39,130 bases of DNA. Source: Holophagales bacterium (GTDB taxonomy: Bacteria > Acidobacteriota > Thermoanaerobaculia > Multivoradales > Multivoraceae). This document shows, one piece after another, positions 9,439-18,028 of the stretch. The first letter of the stretch is position 1. Every line of letters starts with the position of its first letter. The notes under the pieces are model-generated. The model did not search any database and was not told where the DNA came from. It was given only the letters and a program-made list of their open reading frames with translations. The translations under genes and the position numbers were made by a program. Where the stretch lies: positions 16,741-55,870 of the forward strand of contig VXUF01000145.1 in NCBI GenBank assembly GCA_009837085.1. Reading direction: 5' to 3'.

Positions 9439-10917
9439 CTAGCCCGGCGGCGCGTCGACCTCCCAGCCCTCGTTCACTCTCCGGCCGTAGTAGGGGTAGT
9501 AGTCCCAGGGCGCGGGCAGGCCCAGGGCCCGCGGATCGCCGGTCGCTGCGAGATGGTCCATCAGGCGATCCCGCAACTGCTCCAGGATCGGCCGCGACGA
9601 CGAGTCGCTCGCGAGGTTGTTCAACTGGCCTGGATCGCTCTCCAGGTCGTAGAGCTCGTGCTCGGGCCGGGTCCCGAAGGAGAGCTCCGCCAGATGGTCG
9701 ATCCCGGGCGCGCCTCGCGACTCCATCATCAGCGTCTTGGTCGGCGACGAATCGATCTCGCCATAGGGGATGCCCCTGGCGCAGTCCTTCGCGTTCGGCG
9801 AGCCCGACGGCCAACGCGTGGGCTCGAAGTTCCGGATGTAGAGATGGCTCCCGGTCCGGATCGCGCGGCAGGGATATCCCTTGCCGCCGCGGCGGCAGCC
9901 GTCGTGCCGTTCCATCGCGATGAAGGCGGCGTCCCGGTCCGCCTCCACGCGGCCACCGGCCGAGGACGTGAGCAGCGGCAGGAGACTGCTCGCCGTCATC
10001 TCCGCCGCCGGCTCGAGTCCCGCCGCCTCGAGGAACGTCGGCGCCAGGTCGCTCAGGCTGACGAAATCCTCGACCACCCGACCGCCGGGAATCGCATCGC
10101 CCCAGCGAACCGCCAGTGGAACCCGGCTCCCGTAGTCGTACAGGCTGGCCTTGGCCCGCGGGAACGGCATGCCGTGATCGCTGGTAACGACGACCAGGGT
10201 GTTCTCGAGTTGCCCCGCCTGCTCGAGGAGCCCGAGCGCAGCCTCGACCGTACCGTCGAAGCGCTCCACCTCGACGTAGTAGTCGAGGATGTCGTCGCGC
10301 ACGATCGGATGATCGGGCAGGTGCGGAGGGACTTCGACCTCCGCGGGATCCTTGCCCGATTCCTGCCCCGATCCGGCCGTGTAGGGACGGTGCGGGTCGT
10401 AGCTGCCGAGCCAGAAGCAGAACGGCTGGTCCCCGTCCCGCGAATCGAGGAACTCCTCGAAACTCCTGAACCGGGCCCCGGCCGGGTTCCGCGTCCTGCC
10501 GCCCGGCTCCAGCCGTCCCGGACCCCAGCCCTTCAGGGTGTGGCCGATGGCGTAGCCGACCTGTTCCAGCATCTCGGTGTAGGTGGCGAACTTCGCTGGC
10601 AGGGTGCTGTGGATGTTCCCGGCCTCCTCGAGGCGCCAGATCGGCTGACCGGTTACGAGCGCGCTCCGCGAAGGCCCGCAGGTCGGTGCGTCGCAGAAGG
10701 CGTGCGGGAAGAGGACACCCTCCGTCGCCACCCGGTCGAAGCCCGGCGTGCGCACGACGGGATCGCCTCCCGCGCCGGTGTGCAGCCAGGACTGGTCATC
10801 GGAGATGCAGAGCAGGATGTTCGGCGCTCTGCCCGCCTGCGGTCGCCCGGCTGGCAGCGCCGCCGCACTCAGCATCGCGGCGGAAGAGGCCAGGAAGGTA
10901 CGACGGGTCTGCTTCAC
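9439..10917 (-). CDS. Secreted sulfatase, N-sulfoglucosamine sulfohydrolase-like (type I, Cys-type)
   Basis: The 492-residue protein begins with a twin-arginine signal (QTRRTFLASSA). The mature part starts APNILLCISDDQ, where Asp40 and Asp41 would bind Ca. The formylglycine motif CxPSR is CGPSR at residues 80-84, so activity requires an FGE or anaerobic maturase, not present in this window. The region around residue 95-115 (IHSTLPAKFATYTEMLEQ) resembles heparan N-sulfatase relatives (SulfAtlas S1_8-like). It would remove sulfate from sulfated glycans in the periplasm or outside. It is divergent from the next sulfatase and upstream of the selenoprotein gene. Specificity is an inference. Confidence 0.87.
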   Translation of the reverse strand: MKQTRRTFLASSAAMLSAAALPAGRPQAGRAPNILLCISDDQSWLHTGAGGDPVVRTPGFDRVATEGVLFPHAFCDAPTCGPSRSALVTGQPIWRLEEAGNIHSTLPAKFATYTEMLEQVGYAIGHTLKGWGPGRLEPGGRTRNPAGARFRSFEEFLDSRDGDQPFCFWLGSYDPHRPYTAGSGQESGKDPAEVEVPPHLPDHPIVRDDILDYYVEVERFDGTVEAALGLLEQAGQLENTLVVVTSDHGMPFPRAKASLYDYGSRVPLAVRWGDAIPGGRVVEDFVSLSDLAPTFLEAAGLEPAAEMTASSLLPLLTSSAGGRVEADRDAAFIAMERHDGCRRGGKGYPCRAIRTGSHLYIRNFEPTRWPSGSPNAKDCARGIPYGEIDSSPTKTLMMESRGAPGIDHLAELSFGTRPEHELYDLESDPGQLNNLASDSSSRPILEQLRDRLMDHLAATGDPRALGLPAPWDYYPYYGRRVNEGWEVDAPPG

Positions 10918-10982
10918 GCCGTGACTCTAGCGGCTCGATCCAGCCCTATAGTAGGACGGCTTCTCGAACGTCCGGAGGCAGC

Positions 10983-12386
10983 ATGCACAGGTTTCCAGTC
11001 GCTGCATCACTCATCGCTCTGTCGGTGCTCGTCGCCACGCCGGCGCTGGCGCAGGACCGGCCTCCCAACATTCTCTTCATCGCCGTCGACGACCTGAACG
11101 ACTGGGTCGGCCACCTGGCCGGCCATCCGCAGGCGAGCACTCCGAACATCGATCGCCTGGCCCGCCGCGGCGTTTCGTTCACCAGAGCCTACGCGCCGGC
11201 ACCGCTCTGCAATCCCTCCCGGGTCAGTCTGCTGTCGGGCGTCCTGCCGTCGAAGTCCGGCGTCTACGGCAACGGCGAGCGGTTTCGCGACAAGATGCCC
11301 GACGCCGTGACGCTGATGCAGCACCTGAAGGCGCACGGCTACACGACGCAGGGCGGCGGCAAGATCTTCCACGGCCGAACCGCCGGAGACCCGGACTCCT
11401 GGGACGAGTACTACACGCCGCCACGGCCGAGGGGCGCCCGCCACATCGGCGAGCGGCAGCAGGGTGTCCCGGAGTCCGCCTGGGCGCCCTGGGGACCGCT
11501 CGACATGGCCGACGCCGAGATGTTCGACGTCAGGGTCGTGGATTGGACGATCGGCGAGCTGAACAAGCCGCACGAGAAGCCCTTCTTCCTGGCATGCGGC
11601 TTCACCAAGCCTCACCTGCCCTGGTATGTCCCGAGGAAGTACTTCGACCTGCATCCACTCGAGGACATCGAGCTACCGGTAACCCTGGACGGCGACCGGG
11701 ATGACCTTCCGCCGTTCGGGAAGAGACTCGCGGCGGAGGTGTACGCGGTCTCGGACTCCCGCAACTTCAGCAGGCACGGCGAAGACCACGCGATGGTGCT
11801 GAAGCACGACCAGTGGCACCGGGCGGTGCAGAGCTATCTGGCCACGATCAGCTTCGTCGACGCGCATGTCGGCCGCCTGCTGGACTCTCTGGACGCTAGC
11901 GAGCACACCGACAACACAATCGTCGTGCTCTGGGGCGATCACGGCTGGCATCTCGGCCAGAAGCAGCACTGGCGGAAGCACGCACTCTGGGAGGTGACCA
12001 CCCGTACGACGCTGATCATCTCCTCGCCGGCGGCAACGCGGCGCGGCGCCACGAGTCCACGCCCCGTCAGCCTGATCGATCTCTACCCGACCCTGGTGGA
12101 GCTTGCCGGAGTCCCCGCCCGAAACGGGCTGGACGGCCAGAGCCTCGTGCCCCTGCTCGAGGACCCCGAGTCGGAGTGGCCACGACCCGTGCTGACGACC
12201 TACGGATACGGGAACCACTCCGTCCGCACCGAACGCTGGCGCTACATCGAGTACCACGACGGCGGCCAGGAGTTGTATGACCACGACGCAGACCCGAACG
12301 AGTGGACCAACCTGGCTTCCGTGCCGGAGTACGCACCCGTTGTCGACGAACTCGCAGGGTTCCTTCCCACCACGAACGTGGAGTAG
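10983..12386 (+). CDS. Secreted sulfatase, iduronate-2-sulfatase-like (type I, Cys-type)
   Basis: A 467-residue protein with a Sec signal peptide cleaved after ATPALAQ (residue 24). The mature N-terminus is DRPPNILFIAVDDLNDW, the style of the iduronate-2-sulfatase/choline-sulfatase-like group (S1_7-like). The formylglycine motif is CNPSR at residues 76-80 and a second metal-binding region LWGDHGWHLGQ lies near residue 315. The ATG at 10983 has GGAGG five nucleotides upstream and starts a proper signal peptide, although the frame is open from 10686. TATAGT at 10947-10952 could be a -10 element, but no matching -35 was found. The gene is divergent from the first sulfatase across 65 nt and convergent with the third. 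Confidence 0.9.
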   Translation: MHRFPVAASLIALSVLVATPALAQDRPPNILFIAVDDLNDWVGHLAGHPQASTPNIDRLARRGVSFTRAYAPAPLCNPSRVSLLSGVLPSKSGVYGNGERFRDKMPDAVTLMQHLKAHGYTTQGGGKIFHGRTAGDPDSWDEYYTPPRPRGARHIGERQQGVPESAWAPWGPLDMADAEMFDVRVVDWTIGELNKPHEKPFFLACGFTKPHLPWYVPRKYFDLHPLEDIELPVTLDGDRDDLPPFGKRLAAEVYAVSDSRNFSRHGEDHAMVLKHDQWHRAVQSYLATISFVDAHVGRLLDSLDASEHTDNTIVVLWGDHGWHLGQKQHWRKHALWEVTTRTTLIISSPAATRRGATSPRPVSLIDLYPTLVELAGVPARNGLDGQSLVPLLEDPESEWPRPVLTTYGYGNHSVRTERWRYIEYHDGGQELYDHDADPNEWTNLASVPEYAPVVDELAGFLPTTNVE

Positions 12387-12395
12387 CCAAAGGCG

Positions 12396-13952
12396 CTACA
12401 GCACGGGTGCGCTGCGGTCCTGGCGCTTGTACTTCTCGAGCAGGGCCGTCAGATGTTCCACGACGTCGGGATGCTCCGCGTAGACGTTCGTGCGTTCCCC
12501 GATGTCCGCGAACAGATCGTAGAGCTGGATCTCCGGCAGGCCGGCCTCGCGGGCCTCTTCGCGTGACACGCGGTAGTAGCCGCCGGAGCTCGGTGTGTCC
12601 TCCAGCTTCCAGCGGCCCTGCCGGATCGCGTAAGAGCCGTCGCCCGCCTGGTACACGGTCGCCTCACGGATCGGTGCGGACAGAGGTTCGCCGAGGAGCG
12701 CCGGGAGAATGTCGTAGCTGTCCTCGCCGGCATCTTCCCCGAGCCTCGTGCCGGTGATGCCGGCGCAGGTCGCGAGCAGGTCCGTCAGGCAGATGATCTC
12801 GTCGGAGCGGGTTCCCGCCGGGATCCGACGCGGCCAGCGGGCGGCGAACGGAATGCGGTGTCCTCCCTCGTAGATGTCCGACTTGTAGCCCCGGTAGACG
12901 TAGCTTGGGTAGTGCCCCTGCTCGTTCATCTCCTCGACTCCGATGTAGGGCGCGCATCCGTTGTCGGCGGTAAAGATGACCAGCGTGTCGTCGGCGACTC
13001 CCTTGCGGTCAAGGGCATCCAGCACCTGCCCCACGGTGTCGTCGACCTCGAGACAGAAGTCGCCGTAGGGTCCGAGTTCGCTCAGTCCGCGGAACCTCCC
13101 GGAGGGAACGATGGGGATATGGGGAGCGGTAAGGCCGAGAAAGACGAAGAAGGGCTCGTCGGGGTCCTGAGCCTCGATCGTCTCCACGGTCCGCCGGGTC
13201 AGCTTCGGCATCACTTCGTCGGCGCGGAAGTCCGCGTGGGCCGGGCCGAGGTTGTCGCCGTAGCGCTCTTCACGGGTGTCCTCCGTCGTGAAGAGCAGGT
13301 CGTTCTCGACCGTGCACTCCCCCACGAAGTGATCGTCCTCGATGTAGATGTAGGGATGCATGTCGAGCGAAGCCGAGATGCCGTAGAACGTGTCGAAGCC
13401 GTTGGCGACCGGTCCGTTCTCGATCCGGCCCGCCCAGTCGACGTCGCCGGTGTAGGAGCGTTGGTCGACGACTTCGTCGCCCTCGGGGAAACCGCTGCCG
13501 CCCCGGGCCGGCATGTCCATGCCCAGATGCCACTTGCCGATGCAGTGAGTCCGGTAGCCGCTGTCCCTGAGGAGCGAAGCGACCGTTGTGCGCTCGGGCT
13601 CGATCAGGTGGCGGCTGTAGCCCCAGAGCACGCTGCGCTTGACCCGCGTGCGGAAGCAGTAGCGGCCGGTGAGCACGCCATAGCGGGTCGGGGTGCACAG
13701 GGCCGAGGGCGAATGGGCGTCGGTGAAGTAGCGGCCTTCGCGAATCAGGCGATCAATGTTCGCGGTCGGAATCTGCGAGTCGCGGTTCAGACCGCTGATG
13801 TCGCCGTAGCCCATGTCGTCGGCCAGGATGAAGACGACGTTGGGCATCCGGTCCAGATCCCTCTCGGACCGCAGGCTGCACGCAACGGCCACGCCGGCCG
13901 TCGCCACGCCCACGGTCTTGAGAAACTCGCGTCGATGTGTTCGCTTCGTCAC
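12396..13952 (-). CDS. Secreted arylsulfatase-like sulfatase (type I, Cys-type)
   Basis: About 518 residues, with a twin-arginine signal THRREFLKTVG and a possible Tat-lipoprotein cysteine at about residue 25. The catalytic domain opens with MPNVVFILADDMGYGD and has the formylglycine motif CTPTR at residues 86-90, then CIGKWHLG and FTADNG, all standard sulfatase blocks. It is distinct in subfamily style from its two neighbours (arylsulfatase/GALNS-like). The GTG at 13952 is preferred over the in-frame GTG at 13958 because the perfect AGGAGG at 13963-13958 overlaps the latter and lies 5 nt before the former. The natural substrate is unknown. Confidence 0.88.
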   Translation of the reverse strand: MTKRTHRREFLKTVGVATAGVAVACSLRSERDLDRMPNVVFILADDMGYGDISGLNRDSQIPTANIDRLIREGRYFTDAHSPSALCTPTRYGVLTGRYCFRTRVKRSVLWGYSRHLIEPERTTVASLLRDSGYRTHCIGKWHLGMDMPARGGSGFPEGDEVVDQRSYTGDVDWAGRIENGPVANGFDTFYGISASLDMHPYIYIEDDHFVGECTVENDLLFTTEDTREERYGDNLGPAHADFRADEVMPKLTRRTVETIEAQDPDEPFFVFLGLTAPHIPIVPSGRFRGLSELGPYGDFCLEVDDTVGQVLDALDRKGVADDTLVIFTADNGCAPYIGVEEMNEQGHYPSYVYRGYKSDIYEGGHRIPFAARWPRRIPAGTRSDEIICLTDLLATCAGITGTRLGEDAGEDSYDILPALLGEPLSAPIREATVYQAGDGSYAIRQGRWKLEDTPSSGGYYRVSREEAREAGLPEIQLYDLFADIGERTNVYAEHPDVVEHLTALLEKYKRQDRSAPVL

Positions 13953-13999
13953 GATCACCTCCTGACCCGGTTCATCCGTACGAGTATCCTAGGTGCTTA

Positions 14000-14905
14000 A
14001 TGCCCCAAGACGGCCCTGAAGGCGTTCTCCACGAGACCGCGAAGCCGGCTCAGCGTTACCTGGTCCCCGAGGGGACGAAACGCTTCGATCCGCGGGAATG
14101 GGCCACGGCGCCACCGCCGGACGCGCCCGGCCACAACGAACTGCGAAAGCTGCGCCGGCGCGCTGTGCGCGACATCAGCCGCCTGCAGAGGCTGCTCTAC
14201 GCCGAGAACCGCTACGCACTGCTGCTCGTCTTCCAGGCCATGGACGCCGCCGGCAAGGACAGCACGATCAACGCCCTGCTTACCGGCGTCAACCCGGCGG
14301 GCTGCCAGGTGTTCAACTTCAAGCAACCCTCAAGCGAAGAGCTCGATCACGACTTCCTCTGGCGCACCGCCCGCAGCCTGCCCGAGCGCGGCCGCATCGG
14401 CGTCTTCAACCGCAGCTACTACGAGGAGGTTCTCGTCGTACGGGTCCATCCCGAGTTGCTGGAGAAGCAGAACCTGCCCCACCTGGACCCGAACGGCCTG
14501 TGGCAGCAACGCATGGAATCGATCGTCGAACACGAGCGGCACCTGGCGCGCAACGGCACCGTCATCCTCAAGTTCTTCCTGAACATCTCGCGAGACGAGC
14601 AGAAGGCGCGCTTCCTGCGCCGCCTCGACCGCCCGGACAAACACTGGAAGTTTGCGATCAGCGACGTGCGCGAACGCGGGTTCTGGAACGAGTACATGAG
14701 CGCCTACGGCGAGGCGATCAGGGCCACCACCAGGAGCCACGCGCCGTGGTACGCGATTCCAGCAGACAGCAAGCCGTACATGCGCTGGGCGGTTGCCGAC
14801 ATCGTGCGCGACAGGCTCGCCAGCCTCGACCTGCACAACCCGGAACCATCGCTCGCCGACCTGGCCATGTTCGACGACATGCGCCGCCAGTTGGAGAACG
14901 AGTAG
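14000..14905 (+). CDS. PPK2-family polyphosphate:nucleotide phosphotransferase
   Basis: The 301-residue protein is a single-domain PPK2 of the TIGR03709 kind. The Walker A motif QAMDAAGKDST (79-89) and the Walker B-region VFNRSYYEEVLV (135-146) are intact. So is the lid and base region KHWKFAISDVRERGFWNEY. PPK2 enzymes transfer phosphate between polyphosphate and AMP, ADP or GDP. Whether this is an AMP- or NDP-preferring member cannot be decided. The start is the ATG at 14000 with AGGTG a few nucleotides upstream. The frame upstream to 13937 is antisense to the sulfatase and not convincing. It is divergent from the third sulfatase across 47 nt. Confidence 0.93.
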   Translation: MPQDGPEGVLHETAKPAQRYLVPEGTKRFDPREWATAPPPDAPGHNELRKLRRRAVRDISRLQRLLYAENRYALLLVFQAMDAAGKDSTINALLTGVNPAGCQVFNFKQPSSEELDHDFLWRTARSLPERGRIGVFNRSYYEEVLVVRVHPELLEKQNLPHLDPNGLWQQRMESIVEHERHLARNGTVILKFFLNISRDEQKARFLRRLDRPDKHWKFAISDVRERGFWNEYMSAYGEAIRATTRSHAPWYAIPADSKPYMRWAVADIVRDRLASLDLHNPEPSLADLAMFDDMRRQLENE

Positions 14906-15027
14906 CGCCGCCGATCCCGTTCCTCGGCTATCATTCGCCGCCTACGCGATCCTGACTACGGAGCGATCGGACGCTCCAGGCAACGTTTCGAACGACACGG
15001 GTCCCGACGGGGACCGGAAAGGCCACC

Positions 15028-15432
15028 ATGACCCCCGAAACTGGGAAACTCCGCAACGCCCTGCTCCTGGCCCTCGTCGCCGCCCTGCTTACCTTCGCCT
15101 GCAGCGGCTACGGCGCGCCGGCCCTGCCCGCCGCCATCGGTTCCTGGAACATGACGATCGAGACTCCCCTCGGCACCCAGGAACCCACCCTGATCGTGTC
15201 CGGCGACGCCAGCGGCCTGATGGGTACGATGAGTTCACCCCAGGGTGACGTCGAACTCGCCGACGTGACCTGGAACGACGACGGCACGCTCGGCTTCACC
15301 ATGGACATCGACGCCGGTGGACAGTCGCTTAGCCTGACGTTCTCCGGCACTGTCGACGGCGACTCCCTCACCGGCAGCTTCGCCAGCGACTTCGGTGACA
15401 TGGAAGCGAACGCCACTCGCGTCGTCGAGTAG
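15028..15432 (+). CDS. Small secreted protein, possible lipoprotein, function unknown
   Basis: A 134-residue protein with a hydrophobic signal segment (residues 9-24) followed by a cysteine (FACSG, Cys25). The -3 residue is Thr, so lipoprotein processing is uncertain. The mature part is acidic and rich in alternating small and hydrophobic residues. It has recurrent G-T-V-D-G-D-S-L-T-G-like strands, giving the look of a compact beta-sandwich or lipocalin-like barrel found in many secreted proteins of unknown function. GGAAAGG lies 6 nt before the ATG, a good ribosome-binding site. It sits between PPK2 and the porin operon in the same direction. No function can be assigned. Confidence 0.75.
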   Translation: MTPETGKLRNALLLALVAALLTFACSGYGAPALPAAIGSWNMTIETPLGTQEPTLIVSGDASGLMGTMSSPQGDVELADVTWNDDGTLGFTMDIDAGGQSLSLTFSGTVDGDSLTGSFASDFGDMEANATRVVE

Positions 15433-15446
15433 CTCCCTTCTCCGAC

Positions 15447-15466
15447 GCCGGCACCCTGAAGCCGGC
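15447..15466 (+). terminator. Possible hairpin terminator without U-tract
   Basis: GCCGGC at 15447-15452 and 15461-15466 form a 6-bp GC-only stem with an 8-nt loop just after the stop of the small secreted protein. No run of T follows, so this is a weak terminator candidate. Confidence 0.3.
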
Positions 15467-15490
15467 CAGCAATCCGGTCCGCGCCTGACC

Positions 15491-15525
15491 GGTCCTTGAC
15501 AAATAGGACCAATACGATCCACTAT
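15491..15525 (+). promoter_or_regulatory. Candidate promoter with overlapping operator-like inverted repeat
   Basis: A perfect -35 hexamer TTGACA lies at 15496-15501, with a poor -10 candidate CACTAT at 15520-15525 (spacing 18). The -35 is framed by the inverted repeat GGTCC (15491-15495) and GGACC (15506-15510), which would place a repressor or activator on top of the promoter. It lies 59 nt before the porin start. The regulator is unknown and the weak -10 would fit activator dependence. Confidence 0.4.
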
Positions 15526-15584
15526 CCCGGACTCGCCGAGAGGCAGCGTCGTTGCCTGGCGAAGACTGGGGGCGGACGAACAGG

Positions 15585-16976
15585 ATGAAGATCGACTCTC
15601 AAAAGGCAGGACCGGGATCGCTGGTGCTGTTCGTGGCACTGGCGGCCCTCGTCCTGACGGCCGCACCCACAGCCGCACAGGAGGCCACCGAAGAGCGCAT
15701 CGCGACGCTCGAGGAGCAGATAGAGGCCCTGCGTCGGGCCATCGCCGAACTCGCAGCCCAGGCGCCCGACGAGCGAGTGGCCGAACTGGAACGCCAGATT
15801 GAGGTCCTCGCCGAGGAGATCGAAAAGCTCAACCTCGGCTCCGCGGCGGCCGAAGGAGCCGAAGCCACTGAAGGCCTCTACGGCCTGGGCATTGCCGCCT
15901 CGAAGGTCTACCGCGTGGAGGAAGGCCTGTCGATCGGCGGCTACGGCGAAATGGTCTTCGAGAGCTACGCCAGCAAGCGGGAAGGCGGCGAACCGACCGG
16001 CTTCGGCGACACCATCGACTTCCTGCGCGCCATCGTCTACGTCGGCTACAAGTTCGACGAGCGGTGGGTGTTCAACTCGGAGATCGAGTTCGAGCACGCC
16101 TCGACGTCCAAGTCCGGCAGCGCCTCGGTCGAGTTCGCCTACGTCGACTACCTGTGGAAGCCGCAGTTGAACTTCCGCACGGGGATCCTGCTGCTCCCCA
16201 TGGGCTGGCTCAACGAGCTGCACGAGCCCACCCTCTTCCCGAGCGCGGAGCGCCCCTACGTGGAACAGGTCCTGATTCCGAGCACCTGGCGCGAGAACGG
16301 CGCAGGCATCTTCGGCGACGTGGGGCCCTTCTCCTACCGGAGCTACGTGGTCAACGGCCTGAAAGGCGCCGGCTTCACGTCCAACGGCCTCCGCGGCGGA
16401 CGCCAGAAGGGCGCGCAGGCGCAGGCCGAAGACTTCGCCTGGACCGGACGCCTGGACTACACCGCGACGCCCGGGCTGATCGTCGGCGTCTCGGCCTACG
16501 TCGGGAACTCCGGCCAGGGACTCCTCGACCCCGCCGGGGCCACGATCGACGCCCGTACCGAGATCCTCGACTTCCACTTCGACTGGAGCCACCGGGGCTT
16601 CCGGTTGCGCGGCCTGTGGGCCCAGGGCGACGTCGGCGACGCGGCTCGCCTGAACGCGGCGCTGGACATCACCGGCAGCGACTCGATCGGCGAGCGGCTG
16701 GAGGGGCATTACGTCGAACTGGCCTACGACGTGCTCGCCCACCGCGGCGGCCGCGCTTCGCTGTCGCCGTTCGTCCGGATCGAGTCGATCGACACCCAGG
16801 TGCGCGTGCCGGCCGGATTCGAAAGCGACCCGATCTTCGATCGCGAGATCCTGACCTGGGGCGCCGCCTGGCAGCCCATCGACCGTCTCGTCTTCAAGGT
16901 CGGCTATCAGGACTGGACCAACCCAGGCGGCACCGGGTTCGACGAGTGGAACCTGGCGATGGGCTACCTCTTCTAG
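15585..16976 (+). CDS. Outer-membrane porin-like beta-barrel with N-terminal coiled coil
   Basis: The 463-residue protein has a signal peptide ending at TAAPTAAQ (about residue 32). A heptad-rich coiled coil follows (about 33-82, ATEERIATLEEQIEALRRA and a second similar run), as in porins that trimerise or contact peptidoglycan. The rest is a beta-barrel with alternating aromatic strands, starting IGGYGEMVFESY and ending WNLAMGYLF with a terminal Phe for BAM recognition. The style is of the phosphate-selective porin (OprO/P) clan. The ATG at 15585 is chosen over the upstream ATG at 15552 because it begins the signal peptide. It leads a three-gene operon with an FMN-binding protein and a histidine-rich membrane protein, hinting at passage of a redox-active or metal substrate. 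Confidence 0.83.
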   Translation: MKIDSQKAGPGSLVLFVALAALVLTAAPTAAQEATEERIATLEEQIEALRRAIAELAAQAPDERVAELERQIEVLAEEIEKLNLGSAAAEGAEATEGLYGLGIAASKVYRVEEGLSIGGYGEMVFESYASKREGGEPTGFGDTIDFLRAIVYVGYKFDERWVFNSEIEFEHASTSKSGSASVEFAYVDYLWKPQLNFRTGILLLPMGWLNELHEPTLFPSAERPYVEQVLIPSTWRENGAGIFGDVGPFSYRSYVVNGLKGAGFTSNGLRGGRQKGAQAQAEDFAWTGRLDYTATPGLIVGVSAYVGNSGQGLLDPAGATIDARTEILDFHFDWSHRGFRLRGLWAQGDVGDAARLNAALDITGSDSIGERLEGHYVELAYDVLAHRGGRASLSPFVRIESIDTQVRVPAGFESDPIFDREILTWGAAWQPIDRLVFKVGYQDWTNPGGTGFDEWNLAMGYLF

Positions 16977-17003
16977 GAGTCTGCGGAGCAGAGACGGAAC
17001 GTC

Positions 17004-17582
17004 GTGAGTTTCGACGCGACCAGCCGCCGCGCCTCACTCGCGGCCGCGGCAGCCGGCACCCTCGCGCTGTCGCTGTGGGCCCCACAGCCGGCCGCCGGCG
17101 GCGTGTTCCTGACCCGCGACGAAGCGCTGGAGCTCGCCTTCCCGGACTGCGAGGTCGAGCGCGAGACCCTCTACCTGACCCAGGACGAACGACGACGCGC
17201 CGCAGACCTGGCCGGCGCCAGGATCGACTCACGGCTCGTCGTTCGCTATCGCTCCGACTGCGGAGGCGTCGCCTACTTCGATGTCCACCGGGTCCGCACC
17301 CTGGCGGAGACGGTGATGGTCGTGGTCGACGCCGAGGGCCGGGTCGCACGCCTGGAGGTCATGTCCTTTCTCGAACCGGAGGAGTACATCCCCCGCCGGA
17401 GCTGGTACGACCAGTTCCTCACGCTGCGGCTCGACTCGAGGCTGCGCCTGAAGCGGTCGATCCACGCGGTGACGGGCGCCACCCTGACCGCCCGCGCCAC
17501 AACCGACGCGGTACGGCGGATCCTGGCCCTCGATCAGGTGCTCAGGAAGGACCCGTTTCGGGACGGCGACCTCGTGCCATGA
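17004..17582 (+). CDS. Exported FMN-binding-domain protein, covalent flavin site TGAT
   Basis: The 192-residue protein starts with GTG and has a twin-arginine-like signal (TSRRASLAAAAAGTLALSL, cleavage near AAGG). The C-terminal half matches the FMN_bind domain of RnfG, NqrC and NosR. The flavinylation motif HAVTGATLTA puts the acceptor threonine at about residue 160. Family members are flavinylated by ApbE outside the cytoplasm and pass electrons across or beyond the inner membrane. No ApbE gene is in the window. It follows the porin by 27 nt and its TGA overlaps the ATG of the next gene, so the three are almost certainly one transcript. Confidence 0.88.
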   Translation: MSFDATSRRASLAAAAAGTLALSLWAPQPAAGGVFLTRDEALELAFPDCEVERETLYLTQDERRRAADLAGARIDSRLVVRYRSDCGGVAYFDVHRVRTLAETVMVVVDAEGRVARLEVMSFLEPEEYIPRRSWYDQFLTLRLDSRLRLKRSIHAVTGATLTARATTDAVRRILALDQVLRKDPFRDGDLVP

Positions 17583-18028
17583 ATCGCCTGACCGCCTGGA
17601 CCGTTCACACGTCGACGTTGCTGGTCGGCGGTACGGGCCTCGTCTACGCCTGGATGCGCTACTTCACCGCGCCGGCCGACGAGTTCGCGATCGTCGGCCA
17701 CCCGTGGCAGCCGCACGTCCAGCACCTGCACCTCTGGACAGCCCCCCTGCTTGTCTTCGCCGTCGGCCTGATCTGGCGGGACCACGTCTGGCGGCACGTC
17801 CGGCGCCGCGTCCGCGACCGCCGCCGAAGCGGCCTGTCCCTGCTGCTGGGCTGCGCCCCGATGATCGTCTCCGGCTACCTGATCCAGACCGCCGTCGGCG
17901 ATGTCTGGCGGCAGACCTGGATCGCGATGCACCTGATTGCGTCGGCGCTGTTTCTCATCGGCTACGGCGCCCACATGGTGAAGCCGCTCCGGGCCGCGCT
18001 CGCTCCTAGAAGTCGTAGCGCAGGCTGA
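17579..18028 (+). CDS. Four-helix membrane protein, possible b-type cytochrome (DUF4405-like)
   Basis: The ATG overlaps the stop of the FMN-binding gene (ATGA) and yields 149 residues. Four membrane helices are visible at about 5-27, 47-66, 85-106 and 113-135. Histidines lie in or beside them: His10 in helix 1, His49 and His51 in helix 2, His118 and His132 in helix 4. This is the pattern of a small diheme cytochrome b-like protein. It would be the natural quinol- or cytoplasm-side partner of the exported flavoprotein. Heme binding is inference from spacing and context. The 3' end overlaps the convergent barrel gene by 23 nt. Confidence 0.75.
   Translation: MNRLTAWTVHTSTLLVGGTGLVYAWMRYFTAPADEFAIVGHPWQPHVQHLHLWTAPLLVFAVGLIWRDHVWRHVRRRVRDRRRSGLSLLLGCAPMIVSGYLIQTAVGDVWRQTWIAMHLIASALFLIGYGAHMVKPLRAALAPRSRSAG

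Noticed and set aside
10921..10982. Promoter with TATAGT between the divergent sulfatases
   Set aside because: The -10 is good, but no acceptable -35 was found at 16-18 nt, so it is not listed as a feature.
16064..17578. Upstream extension of the His-rich membrane protein frame across the porin and FMN-binding genes
   Set aside because: Arg/Pro/Gly-rich shadow sequence. The true start is the ATG at 17579 overlapping the preceding stop.
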